Below are positions 37,870 through 47,504 of a stretch of DNA of 64,000 nucleotides, piece by piece. The stretch is from Yersinia entomophaga. GTDB taxonomy: Bacteria; Pseudomonadota; Gammaproteobacteria; Enterobacterales; Enterobacteriaceae. The notes under the pieces are model-generated. The model had not been told where the DNA came from, did not search any database, and was given only the letters and a program-made list of their open reading frames with translations. The stretch's first letter is position 1. Every line of letters begins with the position of its first letter. The position numbers and the translations under genes were made by a program. The stretch spans positions 1,600,288 through 1,664,287 of the forward strand of contig NZ_CP010029.1 in NCBI RefSeq assembly GCF_001656035.1, written 5' to 3'.

Positions 37870-38606
37870 CTATTCTGGTCACTCGCCCTTCTCCTGCCGG
37901 TGAACAGTTAGTCAGCCGCCTACGAGCACTAGGTCGGGTTGCCTATCATGCGCCTTTAATCGATTTCTCTCCGGGCCGAGATTTACCTCGTCTACCGGAA
38001 ATGTTGGCAGAAATGCAGGCAGGCGATCTGGTTTTTGCGCTGTCGCAGAACGCCATTCGCTATGCCAACCCGCTGTTAAACAGAAATAAACTGTTCTGGC
38101 CTGCCGAGCTATCTTATTATGCTATAGGTCGCTCGACGGCATTGGCGCTGCACACGGTGAGTCGCCTACCGGTCACTTTTCCGCCGATGGGTGAAACCAG
38201 CGAAATGCTGCTCTTACTGCCTGACTTGCAGGAATTACAGGGTAAAAAAGCCCTGTTGCTGCGTGGTAACGGTGGTCGGGAGCTATTAGGTGAAAGCCTC
38301 GCAGCACGCGGCGCCGAGGTCACATTTTGCGAATGTTATCAACGTAGCCCGATCTATTACGATGGCAGTGAGCAAAGCGCCCACTGGCAGCGAGCCGGCG
38401 TTGATATCCTGGTGGTAACCAGCGGCGAAATGTTACAGCAGATCTATACTTTAATTCCTGATTACTATCGTTCTTCCTGGCTGCTGCGCTGCCGCCTGAT
38501 AGTGGTGAGCGATCGTTTGGCCGCCCTTGCCAGTCAACTAGGCTGGAATGACATTCGAGTGGCTGAGAATGCCGATAATGACGCGCTGATCCGCGCGCTA
38601 CAATAA
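37866..38606 (+). CDS. hemD: Uroporphyrinogen-III synthase HemD
   Basis: HemD cyclises hydroxymethylbilane to uroporphyrinogen III with inversion of ring D. The 246-residue product (E. coli 246) begins [23 protein letters not shown]. It has the [11 protein letters not shown] segment near residue 130 and VTSGEMLQQ near 183, both typical of this weakly conserved family. The start overlaps the hemC stop by four bases. Confidence 0.94.
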   Translation: MTILVTRPSPAGEQLVSRLRALGRVAYHAPLIDFSPGRDLPRLPEMLAEMQAGDLVFALSQNAIRYANPLLNRNKLFWPAELSYYAIGRSTALALHTVSRLPVTFPPMGETSEMLLLLPDLQELQGKKALLLRGNGGRELLGESLAARGAEVTFCECYQRSPIYYDGSEQSAHWQRAGVDILVVTSGEMLQQIYTLIPDYYRSSWLLRCRLIVVSDRLAALASQLGWNDIRVAENADNDALIRALQ

Positions 38607-38628
38607 ACCTGACTATGGGATGCCCAAT

Positions 38629-39753
38629 ATGACGGAACACACTACCCCATCCGCCCCAGTGGAAGAGACAACCACAGCGGTTGAGCGGCCCCAACAGCCA
38701 GAGGCTGAAACACCAAAAGACAAGCGTAGCGGGCCCATTCTCGGCGCTGTTGCTATCGCCATTGCAATTATTCTGAGTGCCGGCCTTTATTATCAGGGCC
38801 ATCAACAGAAACAACAGTTGGTCGCCGCCAATCAAGCGTTACAAGACCAACTGGCTGCGTTAAAAACCAGCCAAACGCAGGAAAAACAGCGGCTTGAAGC
38901 TTTGTTACAGCAACAAGGTAAAGCGCTAGACACCGCTGACCGCCAGCAAGCGTCTTTGGCTCGCCAACTCAATGAACTGCAAGGGAAAGTCGCCACCATT
39001 TCCGGCAGTGATGCTAAAGCCTGGCTGCTGGCTCAGGCTGATTTTCTGGTGAAAATGGCAGGACGTAAACTGTGGAGCGATCAGGATGTCCTCAGCGCCG
39101 CAACCTTATTAAAAAGCGCCGATGCGAGTCTGGCGGATATGAATGATCCGAGCCTGATTGAGGTACGCCGCGCCATTACCGAAGATATCAGCGCACTGTC
39201 TGCCCTAAGCCAAATCGATTTTGACGGGATCATTCTCAAGCTAAATCAGCTTTCTAATCAGGTCGATAATCTGCGCATGGCGGATAACGTGACTGATGAT
39301 GCGCCGATGGATGAAGACAGCACCGAACTGTCCAGCTCCCTTTCCGATTGGAAACAGAATTTATCCAAAAGCTGGCACAGTTTCCTCTCCGATTTCGTGA
39401 CTATTCGCCGCCGCGATAGCAGCGCCGAGCCGCTGTTAGCACCGAATCAGGATATTTATCTACGGGAAAATATTCGTTCTCGCCTGTTGGTAGCCGCTCA
39501 GGCGGTTCCGCGCCATCAGGACGAAGTGTACAAACAGTCGCTGGAAACCATTTCAACATGGGTTCGGGCTTATTTCGACGTTAACGACCCGAGCACCAAG
39601 GCTTTCCTCGATGAACTGGAAAGCCTGAGCCAACAATCGATCTCAATGGACGTGCCGGATCAGCTAAAAAGCCAGCCGCTACTGGAAAAGTTGATGCAAA
39701 CTCGTGTCCGTAACCTGCTGGCGCAAACGCCTGTGGTCAATCAGGAGGGATAA
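38629..39753 (+). CDS. hemX: HemX family membrane protein
   Basis: HemX was once called uroporphyrinogen-III C-methyltransferase, but this family lacks a methyltransferase fold and its role is unclear. The 374-residue protein has a Pro/Glu/Thr-rich cytoplasmic leader, one helix ([19 protein letters not shown], about residues 40-58) and a long periplasmic coiled coil rich in Gln and Leu. The start at 38629 resembles E. coli (MTE...); an ATG three codons earlier is also possible. It is the third gene of hemCDXY. Confidence 0.9.
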   Translation: MTEHTTPSAPVEETTTAVERPQQPEAETPKDKRSGPILGAVAIAIAIILSAGLYYQGHQQKQQLVAANQALQDQLAALKTSQTQEKQRLEALLQQQGKALDTADRQQASLARQLNELQGKVATISGSDAKAWLLAQADFLVKMAGRKLWSDQDVLSAATLLKSADASLADMNDPSLIEVRRAITEDISALSALSQIDFDGIILKLNQLSNQVDNLRMADNVTDDAPMDEDSTELSSSLSDWKQNLSKSWHSFLSDFVTIRRRDSSAEPLLAPNQDIYLRENIRSRLLVAAQAVPRHQDEVYKQSLETISTWVRAYFDVNDPSTKAFLDELESLSQQSISMDVPDQLKSQPLLEKLMQTRVRNLLAQTPVVNQEG

Positions 39754-39755
39754 GT

Positions 39756-40949
39756 ATGATTCGAGTCTTACTGCTATTTCTGCTGCTGATCGCCGGGATC
39801 ATTCTTGGCCCGATGCTCGCCGGTCATCAAGGCTATGTATTGATTCAAACTGATGATTACAATATTGAAACCAGCATCACTAAATTGACCATTATGCTGG
39901 TTGGATTGATTTTCGTGCTGTATCTCATCGAATCTGTATTACGTCGAATGTTCCGCACCGGGGCTCGCACCAGAGGCTGGTTTATCGGTCGCAAACGCAG
40001 CCGCGCTCGCAAGCAAACCAAAGCCGCGCTGATCAAACTGGCCGAAGGCGATTTTAAGCAGGTTGAACATTTGCTTACCCGCAACGCCGAGCACGCCGAA
40101 CAGCCAATGGTTAACTATTTGCTGGCAGCCGAGGCGGCTCAGCAATGCGGCGACGAGTTCCGAACCAATCAATATCTGGAGCGAGCTGCCGAAGTGGCAG
40201 ATACCGACCAATTACCGGTAGATATCACTCGGGTACGTATTCAACTGGCTCAGGGGCAGATCCACGCCGCTCGCCACGGGGTTGATCGCCTGCTGGAACT
40301 GGCGCCGCGTCACCCGGAAGTATTAAGGCTGGCGGAGCAGGCTTATCTACGCACCGGGGCTTTCAGCTCATTGCTGGAAATTTTACCGGCGATGCAGAAA
40401 ATACAGTTGCATACCGCGGCTGAAATCAGCGCGCTGGAACAGCAAGCTTATATTGGCATCATGAATCAGTGCATGGCCGAAGAAGGCAGCGATGGATTGA
40501 AGCGCTGGTGGCACGATCAAAACCGCAAAATCCGCCATAATGTGGCGCTGCAGGTAGCTCTAGCTGAACACCTGATTGAGTGTAACGATCACGAAGTGGC
40601 GCAACAGGTGATTCTAGATGGGCTAAAACGTCAATATGACGAAAGACTGATCTTACTGATCCCGCGCCTTAAATCAGGTAATCCCGATCCTTTGGAAAAA
40701 GCATTACGTCAGCAAATCAAGCAGCACGGCGCGACGCCATTGCTAAATAGTACGCTGGGGCAATTGATGCTGAAGCACGGCGAGTGGGAACAGGCTAGCG
40801 AAGCCTTCCGCGCTGCGCTGCAACAGCGTCCCGACGGCTACGATTACGCCTGGCTGGCCGATGCTTATGACAAACTGCACCGTCCAGAAGATGCGGCTCA
40901 GGTACGTCGTGAAGGGTTAATGCTAACGCTGAAACAAAACGGCGAGTAA
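39756..40949 (+). CDS. hemY: Heme biosynthesis operon TPR protein HemY
   Basis: HemY is an inner-membrane protein of the hem operon with tetratricopeptide repeats, probably a scaffold. The 397-residue product (E. coli 398) has two N-terminal helices (about residues 3-22 and 42-62), then TPR-like helical repeats, ending in a clear TPR near FRAALQQRPDGYDYAWLADAYDKL (split across residues about 350-373). It starts two bases after the hemX stop and ends at a terminator. Confidence 0.93.
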   Translation: MIRVLLLFLLLIAGIILGPMLAGHQGYVLIQTDDYNIETSITKLTIMLVGLIFVLYLIESVLRRMFRTGARTRGWFIGRKRSRARKQTKAALIKLAEGDFKQVEHLLTRNAEHAEQPMVNYLLAAEAAQQCGDEFRTNQYLERAAEVADTDQLPVDITRVRIQLAQGQIHAARHGVDRLLELAPRHPEVLRLAEQAYLRTGAFSSLLEILPAMQKIQLHTAAEISALEQQAYIGIMNQCMAEEGSDGLKRWWHDQNRKIRHNVALQVALAEHLIECNDHEVAQQVILDGLKRQYDERLILLIPRLKSGNPDPLEKALRQQIKQHGATPLLNSTLGQLMLKHGEWEQASEAFRAALQQRPDGYDYAWLADAYDKLHRPEDAAQVRREGLMLTLKQNGE

Positions 40950-40971
40950 AATCTTTTACTGTGATTGAGAC

Positions 40972-40996
40972 AGGCTCCTGCGGGAGCCTTTCTTTT
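40972..40996 (+). terminator. Intrinsic terminator of hemCDXY
   Basis: A 7-bp stem AGGCTCC/GGAGCCT with a TGCG tetraloop is followed by TTTCTTTT. It lies 22 bases after the hemY stop and converges with the glmZ terminator. Confidence 0.85.
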
Positions 40997-41026
40997 ATCT
41001 GCCGAACCGCAAACTTTCCTACCGGC

Positions 41027-41246
41027 AAAAAAAAACACTTGCCGATTAAGCAAGTGTCATAAAATATCAGGTCTACAGTCAACAGATTGGTGCCTCACTC
41101 AACGTTACGCCCGGTATGTGATGAAGGAGGGGATTGGTTACCGCTCAACATCGTTTACGTGGACAATAGGCACCCTAAAATTGGCTCTGCATCATCCCTG
41201 GGTTTATGAAGACTAAGCTGTCATAAGAAGTGGGATGAGCATCTAC
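41027..41246 (-). ncRNA. glmZ: Small regulatory RNA GlmZ
   Basis: GlmZ base-pairs with glmS mRNA, with Hfq, to activate glucosamine-6-phosphate synthase; the RNA is cleaved by RNase E with RapZ unless decoyed by GlmY. On the minus strand the RNA begins GTAGATGCTCAT, as in E. coli GlmZ. It shares blocks such as GCAGAGCC, TTGTCCAC (ATCGTCCAC in E. coli) and AACGTTGAGTGA.GCACC, and ends in an 8-bp hairpin ACACTTGC/GCAAGTGT followed by nine U residues. Its place between hemY and the tRNA cluster is the E. coli location. Expected length is about 220 nt. Confidence 0.93.
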
Positions 41247-41257
41247 AAGATAGATAT

Positions 41258-41273
41258 TGCACTTCCCGTGCCA
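41258..41273 (-). promoter_or_regulatory. Sigma-54 promoter of glmZ
   Basis: TGGCACGGGAAGTGCA on the minus strand has the GG (-24) and GC (-12) elements of sigma-54 promoters with correct spacing. It ends 12 bases before the GTAGATG start of glmZ. Sigma-54 control of glmZ together with the response regulator GlrR has been described in some enterobacteria, including Yersinia. Confidence 0.85.
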
Positions 41274-41338
41274 ACTTATTTAATCTCTTGAACGTTACTG
41301 TAAATAAAGCCAAAAAAGTGACTTAACATTATGAAATA

Positions 41339-41351
41339 AATCAATTTTTAA
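41339..41351. promoter_or_regulatory. Possible IHF site upstream of glmZ
   Basis: AATCAATTTTTAA resembles the IHF consensus WATCAR-N4-TTR with one mismatch. It lies between the sigma-54 promoter and the GlrR-like sites in a very A+T-rich stretch, the position expected for DNA bending by IHF. Confidence 0.45.
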
Positions 41352-41417
41352 TATTTTTAGACCAAGACCGATTTATTCCTCTTCAGGCTCTGAGTTTCAT
41401 CACGTTTGGATTTGATC

Positions 41418-41530
41418 TGTCGCTACAAAACGACGTAAAAACCGATTCCTATTTTTATTCATATTTATCATTATGTTATATGTCTCCATTGAGAGACATT
41501 ACCGATATCTAGTGTCGCAAAAACCCAACA
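41418..41530. promoter_or_regulatory. Three GlrR-like activator sites upstream of glmZ
   Basis: The GlrR motif is TGTC-N10-GACA. An exact match is TGTCTCCATTGAGAGACA at 41481-41498. Two near matches are TGTC-N10-GACG at 41418-41435 and TGTC-N10-AACA at 41513-41530. They lie about 145-270 bases upstream of the sigma-54 promoter, fitting an enhancer for the bacterial enhancer-binding protein GlrR. The last site begins 34 bases before the microsatellite. Confidence 0.75.
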
Positions 41531-41546
41531 CCGATAAATCGCAATA

Positions 41547-41668
41547 GCTTTGGCTTTGGCTTTGGCTTTGGCTTTGGCTTTGGCTTTGGCTTTGGCTTTG
41601 GCTTTGGCTTTGGCTTTGGCTTTGGCTTTGGCTTTGGCTTTGGCTTTGGCTTTGGCTTTGGCTTTGGC
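41547..41668. repeat. (GCTTTG)20 hexanucleotide microsatellite
   Basis: The hexamer GCTTTG is repeated 20 times without interruption, plus two bases (122 bp). It lies between the glmZ activator sites and the tRNA cluster. On the minus strand one frame reads (Ser-Gln)n, but that frame has no ribosome binding site or recognisable product, so I treat the tract as non-coding. A perfect tract this long should be variable in length between strains. Confidence 0.97.
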
Positions 41669-41803
41669 AGGGGAACTGAATCCATTTAGCTGAGAAAACG
41701 CTACCTGATGAATCCTTTAATTGAAGTATTGCTCTTTGAATGATGCACAAGAGAATTAAAGCAGCGGAATATTGATAAAGCAGAATGCCAGCGGCATCCT
41801 CTT

Positions 41804-41835
41804 CTCAGCGATAAGCAGAAAGGGTTAACGCTGAG
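41804..41835. other. Inverted repeat downstream of the tRNA operon
   Basis: CTCAGCG (41804-41810) and CGCTGAG (41829-41835) form a 7-bp stem with an 18-base loop. A smaller hairpin ATGCC/GGCAT lies just before it, near 41785-41797. The stretch 41669-41851 has no gene that I can recognise. Confidence 0.4.
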
Positions 41836-41851
41836 AGACAAATTCAAGACG

Positions 41852-41878
41852 AAAAAAAACCCCGCATTGCGGGGTTTT
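41852..41878 (-). terminator. Intrinsic terminator of the argX-hisR-leuT-proM operon
   Basis: On the minus strand a 6-bp CCCCGC/GCGGGG stem extended by A-T pairs is followed by eight T residues. It begins 11 bases downstream of the proM CCA end. Confidence 0.92.
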
Positions 41879-41888
41879 CTTCGGAATG

Positions 41889-41965
41889 TGGTCGGCGAGA
41901 GAGGATTCGAACCTCCGACCCACTGGTCCCAAACCAGTTGCGCTACCAAGCTGCGCTACTCGCCG
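41889..41965 (-). tRNA. proM: tRNA-Pro (anticodon TGG)
   Basis: The 77-base sequence folds as a tRNA with acceptor CGGCGAG/CTCGCCG, anticodon loop TTTGGGA giving TGG, T-arm GGTTCGAATCC and an encoded CCA end. It is the last gene of the four-tRNA operon, in the E. coli order. Confidence 0.97.
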
Positions 41966-42040
41966 ATTTCTTACTGCCTACTCTACATAGTCTTTCGACT
42001 TATGTCTATGTAAATATTAATAAAATCTACATAGTTTGTG

Positions 42041-42127
42041 TGGTGCGAAGGGAGGGACTTGAACCCTCACGTCCGTAAGGACACTAACACCTGAAGCTAG
42101 CGCGTCTACCAATTCCGCCACCATCGC
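42041..42127 (-). tRNA. leuT: tRNA-Leu (anticodon CAG)
   Basis: The 87-base sequence is a class II tRNA with acceptor GCGATGG, a long variable arm (TGTCCTTACGGACG), anticodon CAG, T-arm GGTTCAAGTCC and an encoded CCA. It is the third gene of the operon. Confidence 0.97.
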
Positions 42128-42143
42128 ATGTTCCACAAAAATT

Positions 42144-42219
42144 TGGGGTGGCTAATGGGACTCGAACCCACGACAACTGGAATCACAATCCAGGGCTCTA
42201 CCAACTGAGCTATAGCCAC
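42144..42219 (-). tRNA. hisR: tRNA-His (anticodon GTG)
   Basis: The 76-base sequence has acceptor GTGGCTA/TAGCCAC, anticodon GTG in the ATTGTGATT loop region, T-arm GGTTCGAGTCC and an encoded CCA. It is the second gene of the operon. Confidence 0.97.
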
Positions 42220-42291
42220 CATAACTTCTTTACTGCTCACAACCGTCGTACGCGGCAATATTACCACCGCAGCTCTTGCACACAAAATTAA

Positions 42292-42368
<77 letters not shown>

Positions 42369-42389
42369 TTAGCGCCGTTGCGGGTGAGG

Positions 42390-42418
42390 ATACTACGGTT
42401 TTAATGCCTAACTGTCTA
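42390..42418 (-). promoter_or_regulatory. Sigma-70 promoter of the tRNA operon
   Basis: On the minus strand a -35 TAGACA (42413-42418) and a -10 TAGTAT (42390-42395) are 17 bases apart. The next bases, CCTCACCCGC, form a G+C-rich discriminator typical of stringently controlled stable-RNA promoters. The start would lie about 15 bases before argX. Confidence 0.75.
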
Positions 42419-42533
42419 GTGCTTTTTTAGAAGAAATAGTGCGTTTGATTACGCTTTGCTCTCTCTGCCGCAAAAGACAGCTATTTAGTCCCCTCACCCT
42501 ACCTTTATCGCTGGTTTTATAGACGTTTCGTCA

Positions 42534-43907
42534 TCACACGCGTTTCTTATGCATCCCTAAGGCGAAATAGCACAGTGACACTAACGCCAGGAAAATCGCT
42601 CCCACTAATAAAGATAAGCGCGTATCCGGATTAATCCCCATACCAACCAGCACACAAATCAGGAAGGCGATGGTCAGATAGTTCACATAGGGGAACATAA
42701 TGGATTTAAACGGATGTTGCTTAATCGCTTCTTTATGTACCTGACGGAAACGCAGCTGGCTAATCAGCACCACAAACCACGGTACCATACCTGGCAACAC
42801 GCTGGCGCTGTAGACATACACAAACACCTGCTGAGGATTAGGAATGATGTAGTTGAGGCTGGAACCGATCAGCAAACACAGAATAGTGACTGCGATACAG
42901 TAAACCGGCACGCCGCTGGCAGAGACTTTCGTCAAAATAGCGGGCAACTGGCGATTCATCGCCAAGGCATACAACATACGCCCGCCGCTGTACATACCGC
43001 TGTTACAGCCGGACAGCGCAGCGGTCAGCACCACAAAGTTGATAATCCCAGCCGCTGCGGTAATACCAATCTTGGCAAATGTCAGTACGAACGGGCTACC
43101 GGTAGAACCAATTTCATTCCACGGGAAGATAGTGACGATCACGAAAATCGCACCGACGTAGAAAATCAGAATCCGCCACAGAATATTGTTAATCGCGCGT
43201 TTTAAGGTGACTTGGGGGTTTTTCGCTTCACCGGCGGTGATACCAACCAGTTCCACACCCTGATAGGACGCTACGACAATACACAGTGCAAACAGGAAAC
43301 CTTTCCAACCACCAGCAAAGAAGCCACCGTGCTGCGTCAGGTTATCGAAACCAATCGCCTGGCCCTGATTGCCGAAACCAAAGAAGATCACGCCGATACC
43401 AACCACTATCATCACAATAATAGTGGTGACTTTGATCATCGCGAACCAAAATTCCATTTCACCGTACAGCCGCACCGCTGCGAGATTCGCCAACGCGACA
43501 ATGACTACGCCGGCGATCGCCGGTATCCACTGTGGCAATTCGGGGAACCAGAAGCTGACGTATAGGCCAATGGCGGTTATCTCCGATATACCCACGGCTA
43601 TCCACATAAACCAATAGCCCCAGGCCGTCAGATAGCCAAAATACGGGCTGAGATACTTATGGGCGTAAACCGCAAAAGAACCGGCCACCGGCTCCAGATA
43701 GAGCATTTCGCCCATGGCACGCATAATGAAAAATACGAACAACCCGGCAATGATGTATGCCAGTAACACTGATGGCCCTGCCCATTTCAGCGTACTGGCT
43801 GCGCCCATAAATAACCCGACGCCAATGGTGCCACCTAGCGCTATCAGTTCGATATGCCGGGCTTCCAGCCCACGGTGTAATCCTTTTTTATCTTCGTTGT
43901 CTGCCAT
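42534..43907 (-). CDS. yifK: Amino acid permease YifK (threonine/serine transporter)
   Basis: YifK (ThrP) is an APC-superfamily proton-coupled importer of threonine and serine. The 457-residue protein has 12 helices, starting after a cytoplasmic leader [25 protein letters not shown]. The conserved helix-1 GGTIGVGLF motif lies near residues 25-33, and [25 protein letters not shown] follows mid-protein (residues about 206-230). An AGAGGA ribosome binding site precedes the ATG. It lies between the tRNA cluster and the ECA operon, as in E. coli, and has a GcvB-like target site in its leader. Confidence 0.93.
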   Translation of the reverse strand: MADNEDKKGLHRGLEARHIELIALGGTIGVGLFMGAASTLKWAGPSVLLAYIIAGLFVFFIMRAMGEMLYLEPVAGSFAVYAHKYLSPYFGYLTAWGYWFMWIAVGISEITAIGLYVSFWFPELPQWIPAIAGVVIVALANLAAVRLYGEMEFWFAMIKVTTIIVMIVVGIGVIFFGFGNQGQAIGFDNLTQHGGFFAGGWKGFLFALCIVVASYQGVELVGITAGEAKNPQVTLKRAINNILWRILIFYVGAIFVIVTIFPWNEIGSTGSPFVLTFAKIGITAAAGIINFVVLTAALSGCNSGMYSGGRMLYALAMNRQLPAILTKVSASGVPVYCIAVTILCLLIGSSLNYIIPNPQQVFVYVYSASVLPGMVPWFVVLISQLRFRQVHKEAIKQHPFKSIMFPYVNYLTIAFLICVLVGMGINPDTRLSLLVGAIFLALVSLCYFALGMHKKRV

Positions 43908-43929
43908 AAATCCTCTGTAGACTTAATTT

Positions 43930-43936
43930 TGTTGTG
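43930..43936 (-). promoter_or_regulatory. Possible GcvB sRNA target site in the yifK leader
   Basis: The minus strand reads AACACAACAAAA 23-29 bases upstream of the yifK ATG. It contains CACAACA, the core of the C/A-rich motif recognised by the G/U-rich R1 region of GcvB. yifK is a known GcvB target in Salmonella. gcvB itself is not in the window. Confidence 0.5.
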
Positions 43937-44253
43937 TTCAATCCCCCGGATAACCCCGGTTGTTATAATTATCAGGAAAAGAGAAAAGCGACTGAGTTCA
44001 CGCCGAACACCTGCGAAAGGAAGCGCTAAAACTGCTGGTCTGCTGCAATCAGGTTAGAAAAATGCATGCCGAGCTAACTTAAAAAAACTGTCGTACTCGT
44101 CACGGAAATTAACCGGCCAATATCGTTCCGTATCTGAATCATATAAGCAAACAACAAATTAAAACCTTATGGAATATAAAAATGAATTTTTATTCCTTAA
44201 AGGGATATTGCTGGGATGTATTTTTGCGAGGAATAGCTCAGGAGGAAATACTG
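43937..44253. other. Intergenic stretch between yifK and wecG
   Basis: The stretch between the yifK start and the wecG stop should contain the yifK promoter. A frame from 44182 runs antisense into the end of wecG and is not convincing. I see no RNA gene, repeat or clear operator apart from the GcvB-like site and the ECA-end hairpin listed separately. Confidence 0.5.
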
Positions 44254-44278
44254 GCAGGGCTGGATTCACCAACCCTGC
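44254..44278 (-). terminator. Hairpin at the end of the ECA operon
   Basis: A 10-bp stem GCAGGGTTGG/CCAGCCCTGC (one G-U pair) with a five-base loop lies 12 bases after the wecG stop. There is no real U-tract, so termination may depend on Rho or be partial. Confidence 0.55.
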
Positions 44279-44289
44279 GACAGACGCAG

Positions 44290-45030
44290 TTAAAGACGTC
44301 CGGTATAGTAATAACCTACAAATTTAAGCAATTTAAGCTGACGACGAATACGGCTCGGCTGCGACAGCAGGCGATACAGCCATTCTAACCCTAGATTCTG
44401 CCAAACCTTAGGCGCTCGCTTTACATGGCCAGTAAACACGTCATAAGTACCACCTACGCCCATATACAGCGCATTAGGGTGAACCTGACGGCAATCGCGC
44501 ATAAAGATTTCCTGCTTTGGCGAACCCATAGCCACCGTCACAATCGCTGCGCCGCTGGCAGCAATGCGGGTGAACAAGGCGTCCCGCTGTTCTGGAGTAA
44601 AGTAGCCGTCCTGTGAGCCGACGATATTCACATTCCACTGCGCCCGCAGTTTTTCTTCTGTTTCTGCCAGGATTTCCGGCTTACCACCGACCAGAAACAC
44701 CGGTGTCCCCTGCTGACCAGCACGCTGCATCAAGGCTTCCCACAGGTCTGCCCCTGCAACGCGCGACACTTCAGCACCGGCATACTTACGGCGAATCGCA
44801 CGTACCATGCTGATGCCGTCGGCGTAGAGATACTCCGCATCGTTCAACTGGGTTCGCAATGCGGCGTCATCTTCCGCCTTCAGCAGCTTTTCCGCGTTCA
44901 TCGCCACCAAAGTACCGGTTTTTACTTGTTCATTTCCCAGCAGATAATCCAGCACCTGGGCCATATCGCGGAACCCCCAGATATTGAAGCCACGCAGGTT
45001 GTACTTAGGAATTGCTGTTTTTTGTTCCAT
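44290..45030 (-). CDS. wecG: UDP-ManNAcA transferase WecG (lipid II synthase of ECA)
   Basis: WecG adds N-acetylmannosaminuronic acid to lipid I (GlcNAc-PP-undecaprenol). The 246-residue GT26-family (WecG/TagA) protein equals the E. coli length. It has [18 protein letters not shown] near residues 46-63, the [16 protein letters not shown] segment around the catalytic Asp, and the [12 protein letters not shown] motif near residue 168. It is the last gene of the ECA operon, 15 bases after wzyE. Confidence 0.95.
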   Translation of the reverse strand: MEQKTAIPKYNLRGFNIWGFRDMAQVLDYLLGNEQVKTGTLVAMNAEKLLKAEDDAALRTQLNDAEYLYADGISMVRAIRRKYAGAEVSRVAGADLWEALMQRAGQQGTPVFLVGGKPEILAETEEKLRAQWNVNIVGSQDGYFTPEQRDALFTRIAASGAAIVTVAMGSPKQEIFMRDCRQVHPNALYMGVGGTYDVFTGHVKRAPKVWQNLGLEWLYRLLSQPSRIRRQLKLLKFVGYYYTGRL

Positions 45031-45045
45031 TTCTACACTTAAACC

Positions 45046-46422
45046 TTACAGTTGACTCGTCGTGTCGGCAGAAGAAGCATTGTTCGCCCCAGTATAGCTG
45101 CGACGAATACGTTGCGTTATTAGTCCGCTGACGTCGAATAACCAATACAGCAGTTTCGCTACCACCAGACAGGCGCCGAAAATAATGCAAAAGAAGACCA
45201 CTCGAGAAACAAACGAATCCAGCCCTTCACGCGCCAATACGATCATATTAAATACGGCTCCGAAGCAGAAGCTTTGCAGAATCGCCGCCTTGTAGCGGTT
45301 AGTTTCCGCTTTACCTTGCTCGTATAGCCAGTCAAACCACTTAATAATCAGCCCGACAATAATCGCACCGATAGGGATAAACAGCGCGCCGCCCATAACC
45401 ACCAGAGAACCAATCAGCGTAGGGGAAATCGCCAGCCCGGAATGGTTATCCAATACGTCCCAGGTGAAGTAGTTCGCGGTATTCAGCACCAAATCAGGAC
45501 GCCCCGGCCAGAGCCAGCTTGGGATAAACACGTAGAAATCTCGAACTATTGGTGCCAGTCCCTGGAAATCTATCTTGTCGTAATTTTGCAGCAACAGCCC
45601 CAGATTTTCCCACGGCGAGAAGGTGTCTCGCGTTAGGTACAGGAAGGTATAGAACGCCTCCGCGCCGCTGACATCCAGGCTATAGCGTTTCAGCGCCAGC
45701 CAGAACATACCGACAATACCGAATACGCCAGCTGCCACCAGCATCCACAGCGTAATCCAACCGCGCACAATGCCGATAAACAGGAACAATGCAAAAGCGA
45801 TAATGATATTGGCGCGGGTTCCCCCCACGATAACATAGGTCAGAATGCCGAAGGCTACGGTGCTGGCGAGGAAAAAGAACCATGCCCGCATATCCTGTTT
45901 AAGGAAATACACCACCAACATCGCCGGAATGAAGAAGTAGAAGAAACGCTTCAGAGCCACGCCGGAAACATCACTGGAGAATATCTGGCTATAAGAATTC
46001 AGCTTAAATAACAGGAAGCCGTTCTGTAGGAAGAAAATACCTACGGTGCCAATCGCCACCAGCGCCAATAAGATCCAGGTCAGGTTGGTTTCAACCCGAT
46101 TCATCGTAAATATCGGCCGCCGTGGCTGAGTTCGTGGCTTCCGCAGACGCGTTTTATAGGTGACATAGTAAATGGCGTAAAACGCCGTGGCGGACAGTAT
46201 GGCGTACAGCAAATAGTCCGCCGGAACTACTGCGACATCAAACTGAAATACCAACATGCAGGTCAGCGGAAAACCGAAGTAAAACGTCAGTAAATACAGC
46301 ATGGAAAAGAAGACGTTAAAGTTGAAGCGAACCCGCCTGAACTCCTGATAGGTCAACGTGAGGATAAAAATCACTGCGATCAAATAGACGCTCAGCAAGC
46401 CGCCAAATTGCCCCAACGTCAT
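45046..46422 (-). CDS. wzyE: ECA polymerase WzyE
   Basis: WzyE polymerises the ECA trisaccharide repeat in the periplasm. The 458-residue product (E. coli 450) has about eleven helices and long E. coli-like stretches, including [15 protein letters not shown] and the periplasmic [21 protein letters not shown] segment. The start [10 protein letters not shown] at 46422 overlaps the wecF stop by four bases; the frame is open 13 codons upstream, but that lies inside wecF. Confidence 0.95.
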   Translation of the reverse strand: MTLGQFGGLLSVYLIAVIFILTLTYQEFRRVRFNFNVFFSMLYLLTFYFGFPLTCMLVFQFDVAVVPADYLLYAILSATAFYAIYYVTYKTRLRKPRTQPRRPIFTMNRVETNLTWILLALVAIGTVGIFFLQNGFLLFKLNSYSQIFSSDVSGVALKRFFYFFIPAMLVVYFLKQDMRAWFFFLASTVAFGILTYVIVGGTRANIIIAFALFLFIGIVRGWITLWMLVAAGVFGIVGMFWLALKRYSLDVSGAEAFYTFLYLTRDTFSPWENLGLLLQNYDKIDFQGLAPIVRDFYVFIPSWLWPGRPDLVLNTANYFTWDVLDNHSGLAISPTLIGSLVVMGGALFIPIGAIIVGLIIKWFDWLYEQGKAETNRYKAAILQSFCFGAVFNMIVLAREGLDSFVSRVVFFCIIFGACLVVAKLLYWLFDVSGLITQRIRRSYTGANNASSADTTSQL

Positions 46423-47504
46423 GGGTTTTCTCCCGCCGCCAGCGCTAATGCCTGCTGCCAACCATCGATATAATTAGGGTTAAAGAAAGCGATGGATTGC
46501 TTATCCAGACCGGCCAATTGCCGTTGTGCTTCACGTATCAAAGCTTCATCCAGCGTATCACCGTAGAACAACACTGGAATATGTTGCTCAGCCAAATCCT
46601 GCCAGAACGGATTCAGACGGCTAAGGACAAAAGGCACGCCAAATTGGGTTAACAGACACAAAGTGCCGATTCCCTGCTGACGATTAAAAATAAAATAGCC
46701 TAAATCGCATTCGCGCAGAATATTCAGATAGTCATCGAAGGCAATTTGTTCGGTCAGAATACGTAGATTTTCTGCCGGAAATAACTTCAGCCCAGCGGTT
46801 CGCACCTGATCGATATAAGCATCATTGTTCGCGGGATAGCCCATCGGCAAAATCACCCGAACATCGGCGCCAAACTGCTGACGAATGGATTTCAGCGCTT
46901 CAATATGTCGGTTAGTGGTATCACCGGAATTACCGACCAAAATCGTCATTGGCCCGACTAAAGGCTTCTCAGCCTGAACGCCGGTCAGCGTCGGGTCCAT
47001 ACGCGTTGGGAAATAAAGCAAAGACGCTGGCACTCGCGGATGACGCTGCTGATAGTGAATCAAATCCCCGCGAGTAGCAAAAACGTGCCCGACACGCCCT
47101 TGAGCCAAGCGGCGCAGCAGGTAAAACAGGCGGAATTTCCAGCTTTTTGCATCTTCATACAGATCGGCACCCCAAACGTGCCAGAAAACCTGATATGGCT
47201 TAATTTTGCCGCTTAATAAAGCCAACCACAGCGTGGCATTAAACTGTCCATGCCAAAAGAAACGGGTATTACGATCGGCCTGCGCGCGCCCAATAACCGC
47301 CTCAGCCAACGCTTTCTTATTGGGCAGAGTTTCAATCTCTAAAGCATCAAAAACAGCAAAGGAGGCACTGTCTTTCGCCGCGACCATAAAATGCCGCACC
47401 TGTTCGGCGGGCAGGCGCGCGGCCAGCACATCGTTAAAGAAGCGCAGCACCGTCTGGTTATGATGCGGGATGTCAGATCCCAATACGTGAATCAGGGTTT
47501 TCAT
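46419..47504 (-). CDS. wecF: TDP-Fuc4NAc transferase WecF (lipid III synthase)
   Basis: WecF (RffT) adds 4-acetamido-4,6-dideoxy-galactose to lipid II, completing the ECA trisaccharide lipid III. The 361-residue GT56-family protein begins [23 protein letters not shown] and contains [16 protein letters not shown] near residues 126-141 and [19 protein letters not shown] near 190. Both ends overlap the neighbouring genes by four bases (wzxE upstream, wzyE downstream). Confidence 0.94.
   Translation of the reverse strand: MKTLIHVLGSDIPHHNQTVLRFFNDVLAARLPAEQVRHFMVAAKDSASFAVFDALEIETLPNKKALAEAVIGRAQADRNTRFFWHGQFNATLWLALLSGKIKPYQVFWHVWGADLYEDAKSWKFRLFYLLRRLAQGRVGHVFATRGDLIHYQQRHPRVPASLLYFPTRMDPTLTGVQAEKPLVGPMTILVGNSGDTTNRHIEALKSIRQQFGADVRVILPMGYPANNDAYIDQVRTAGLKLFPAENLRILTEQIAFDDYLNILRECDLGYFIFNRQQGIGTLCLLTQFGVPFVLSRLNPFWQDLAEQHIPVLFYGDTLDEALIREAQRQLAGLDKQSIAFFNPNYIDGWQQALALAAGENP

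Noticed and set aside
38320..38835. 171-codon minus-strand frame across hemD and hemX
   Set aside because: Antisense to two conserved genes and spanning their junction. Not protein-like.
41547..41668. CRISPR array
   Set aside because: The repeats are contiguous six-base units without spacers, so this is a microsatellite.
41499..41750. Minus-strand frame encoding a long Ser-Gln repeat across the hexanucleotide tract
   Set aside because: The repeat reads open in several frames because its unit is six bases. The flanking residues match nothing I know, there is no ribosome binding site, and the frame overlaps the glmZ activator region.
44182..44388. 68-codon plus-strand frame between yifK and wecG
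   Set aside because: Half of it is antisense to the conserved end of wecG, and it crosses the ECA-end hairpin. It resembles no protein.
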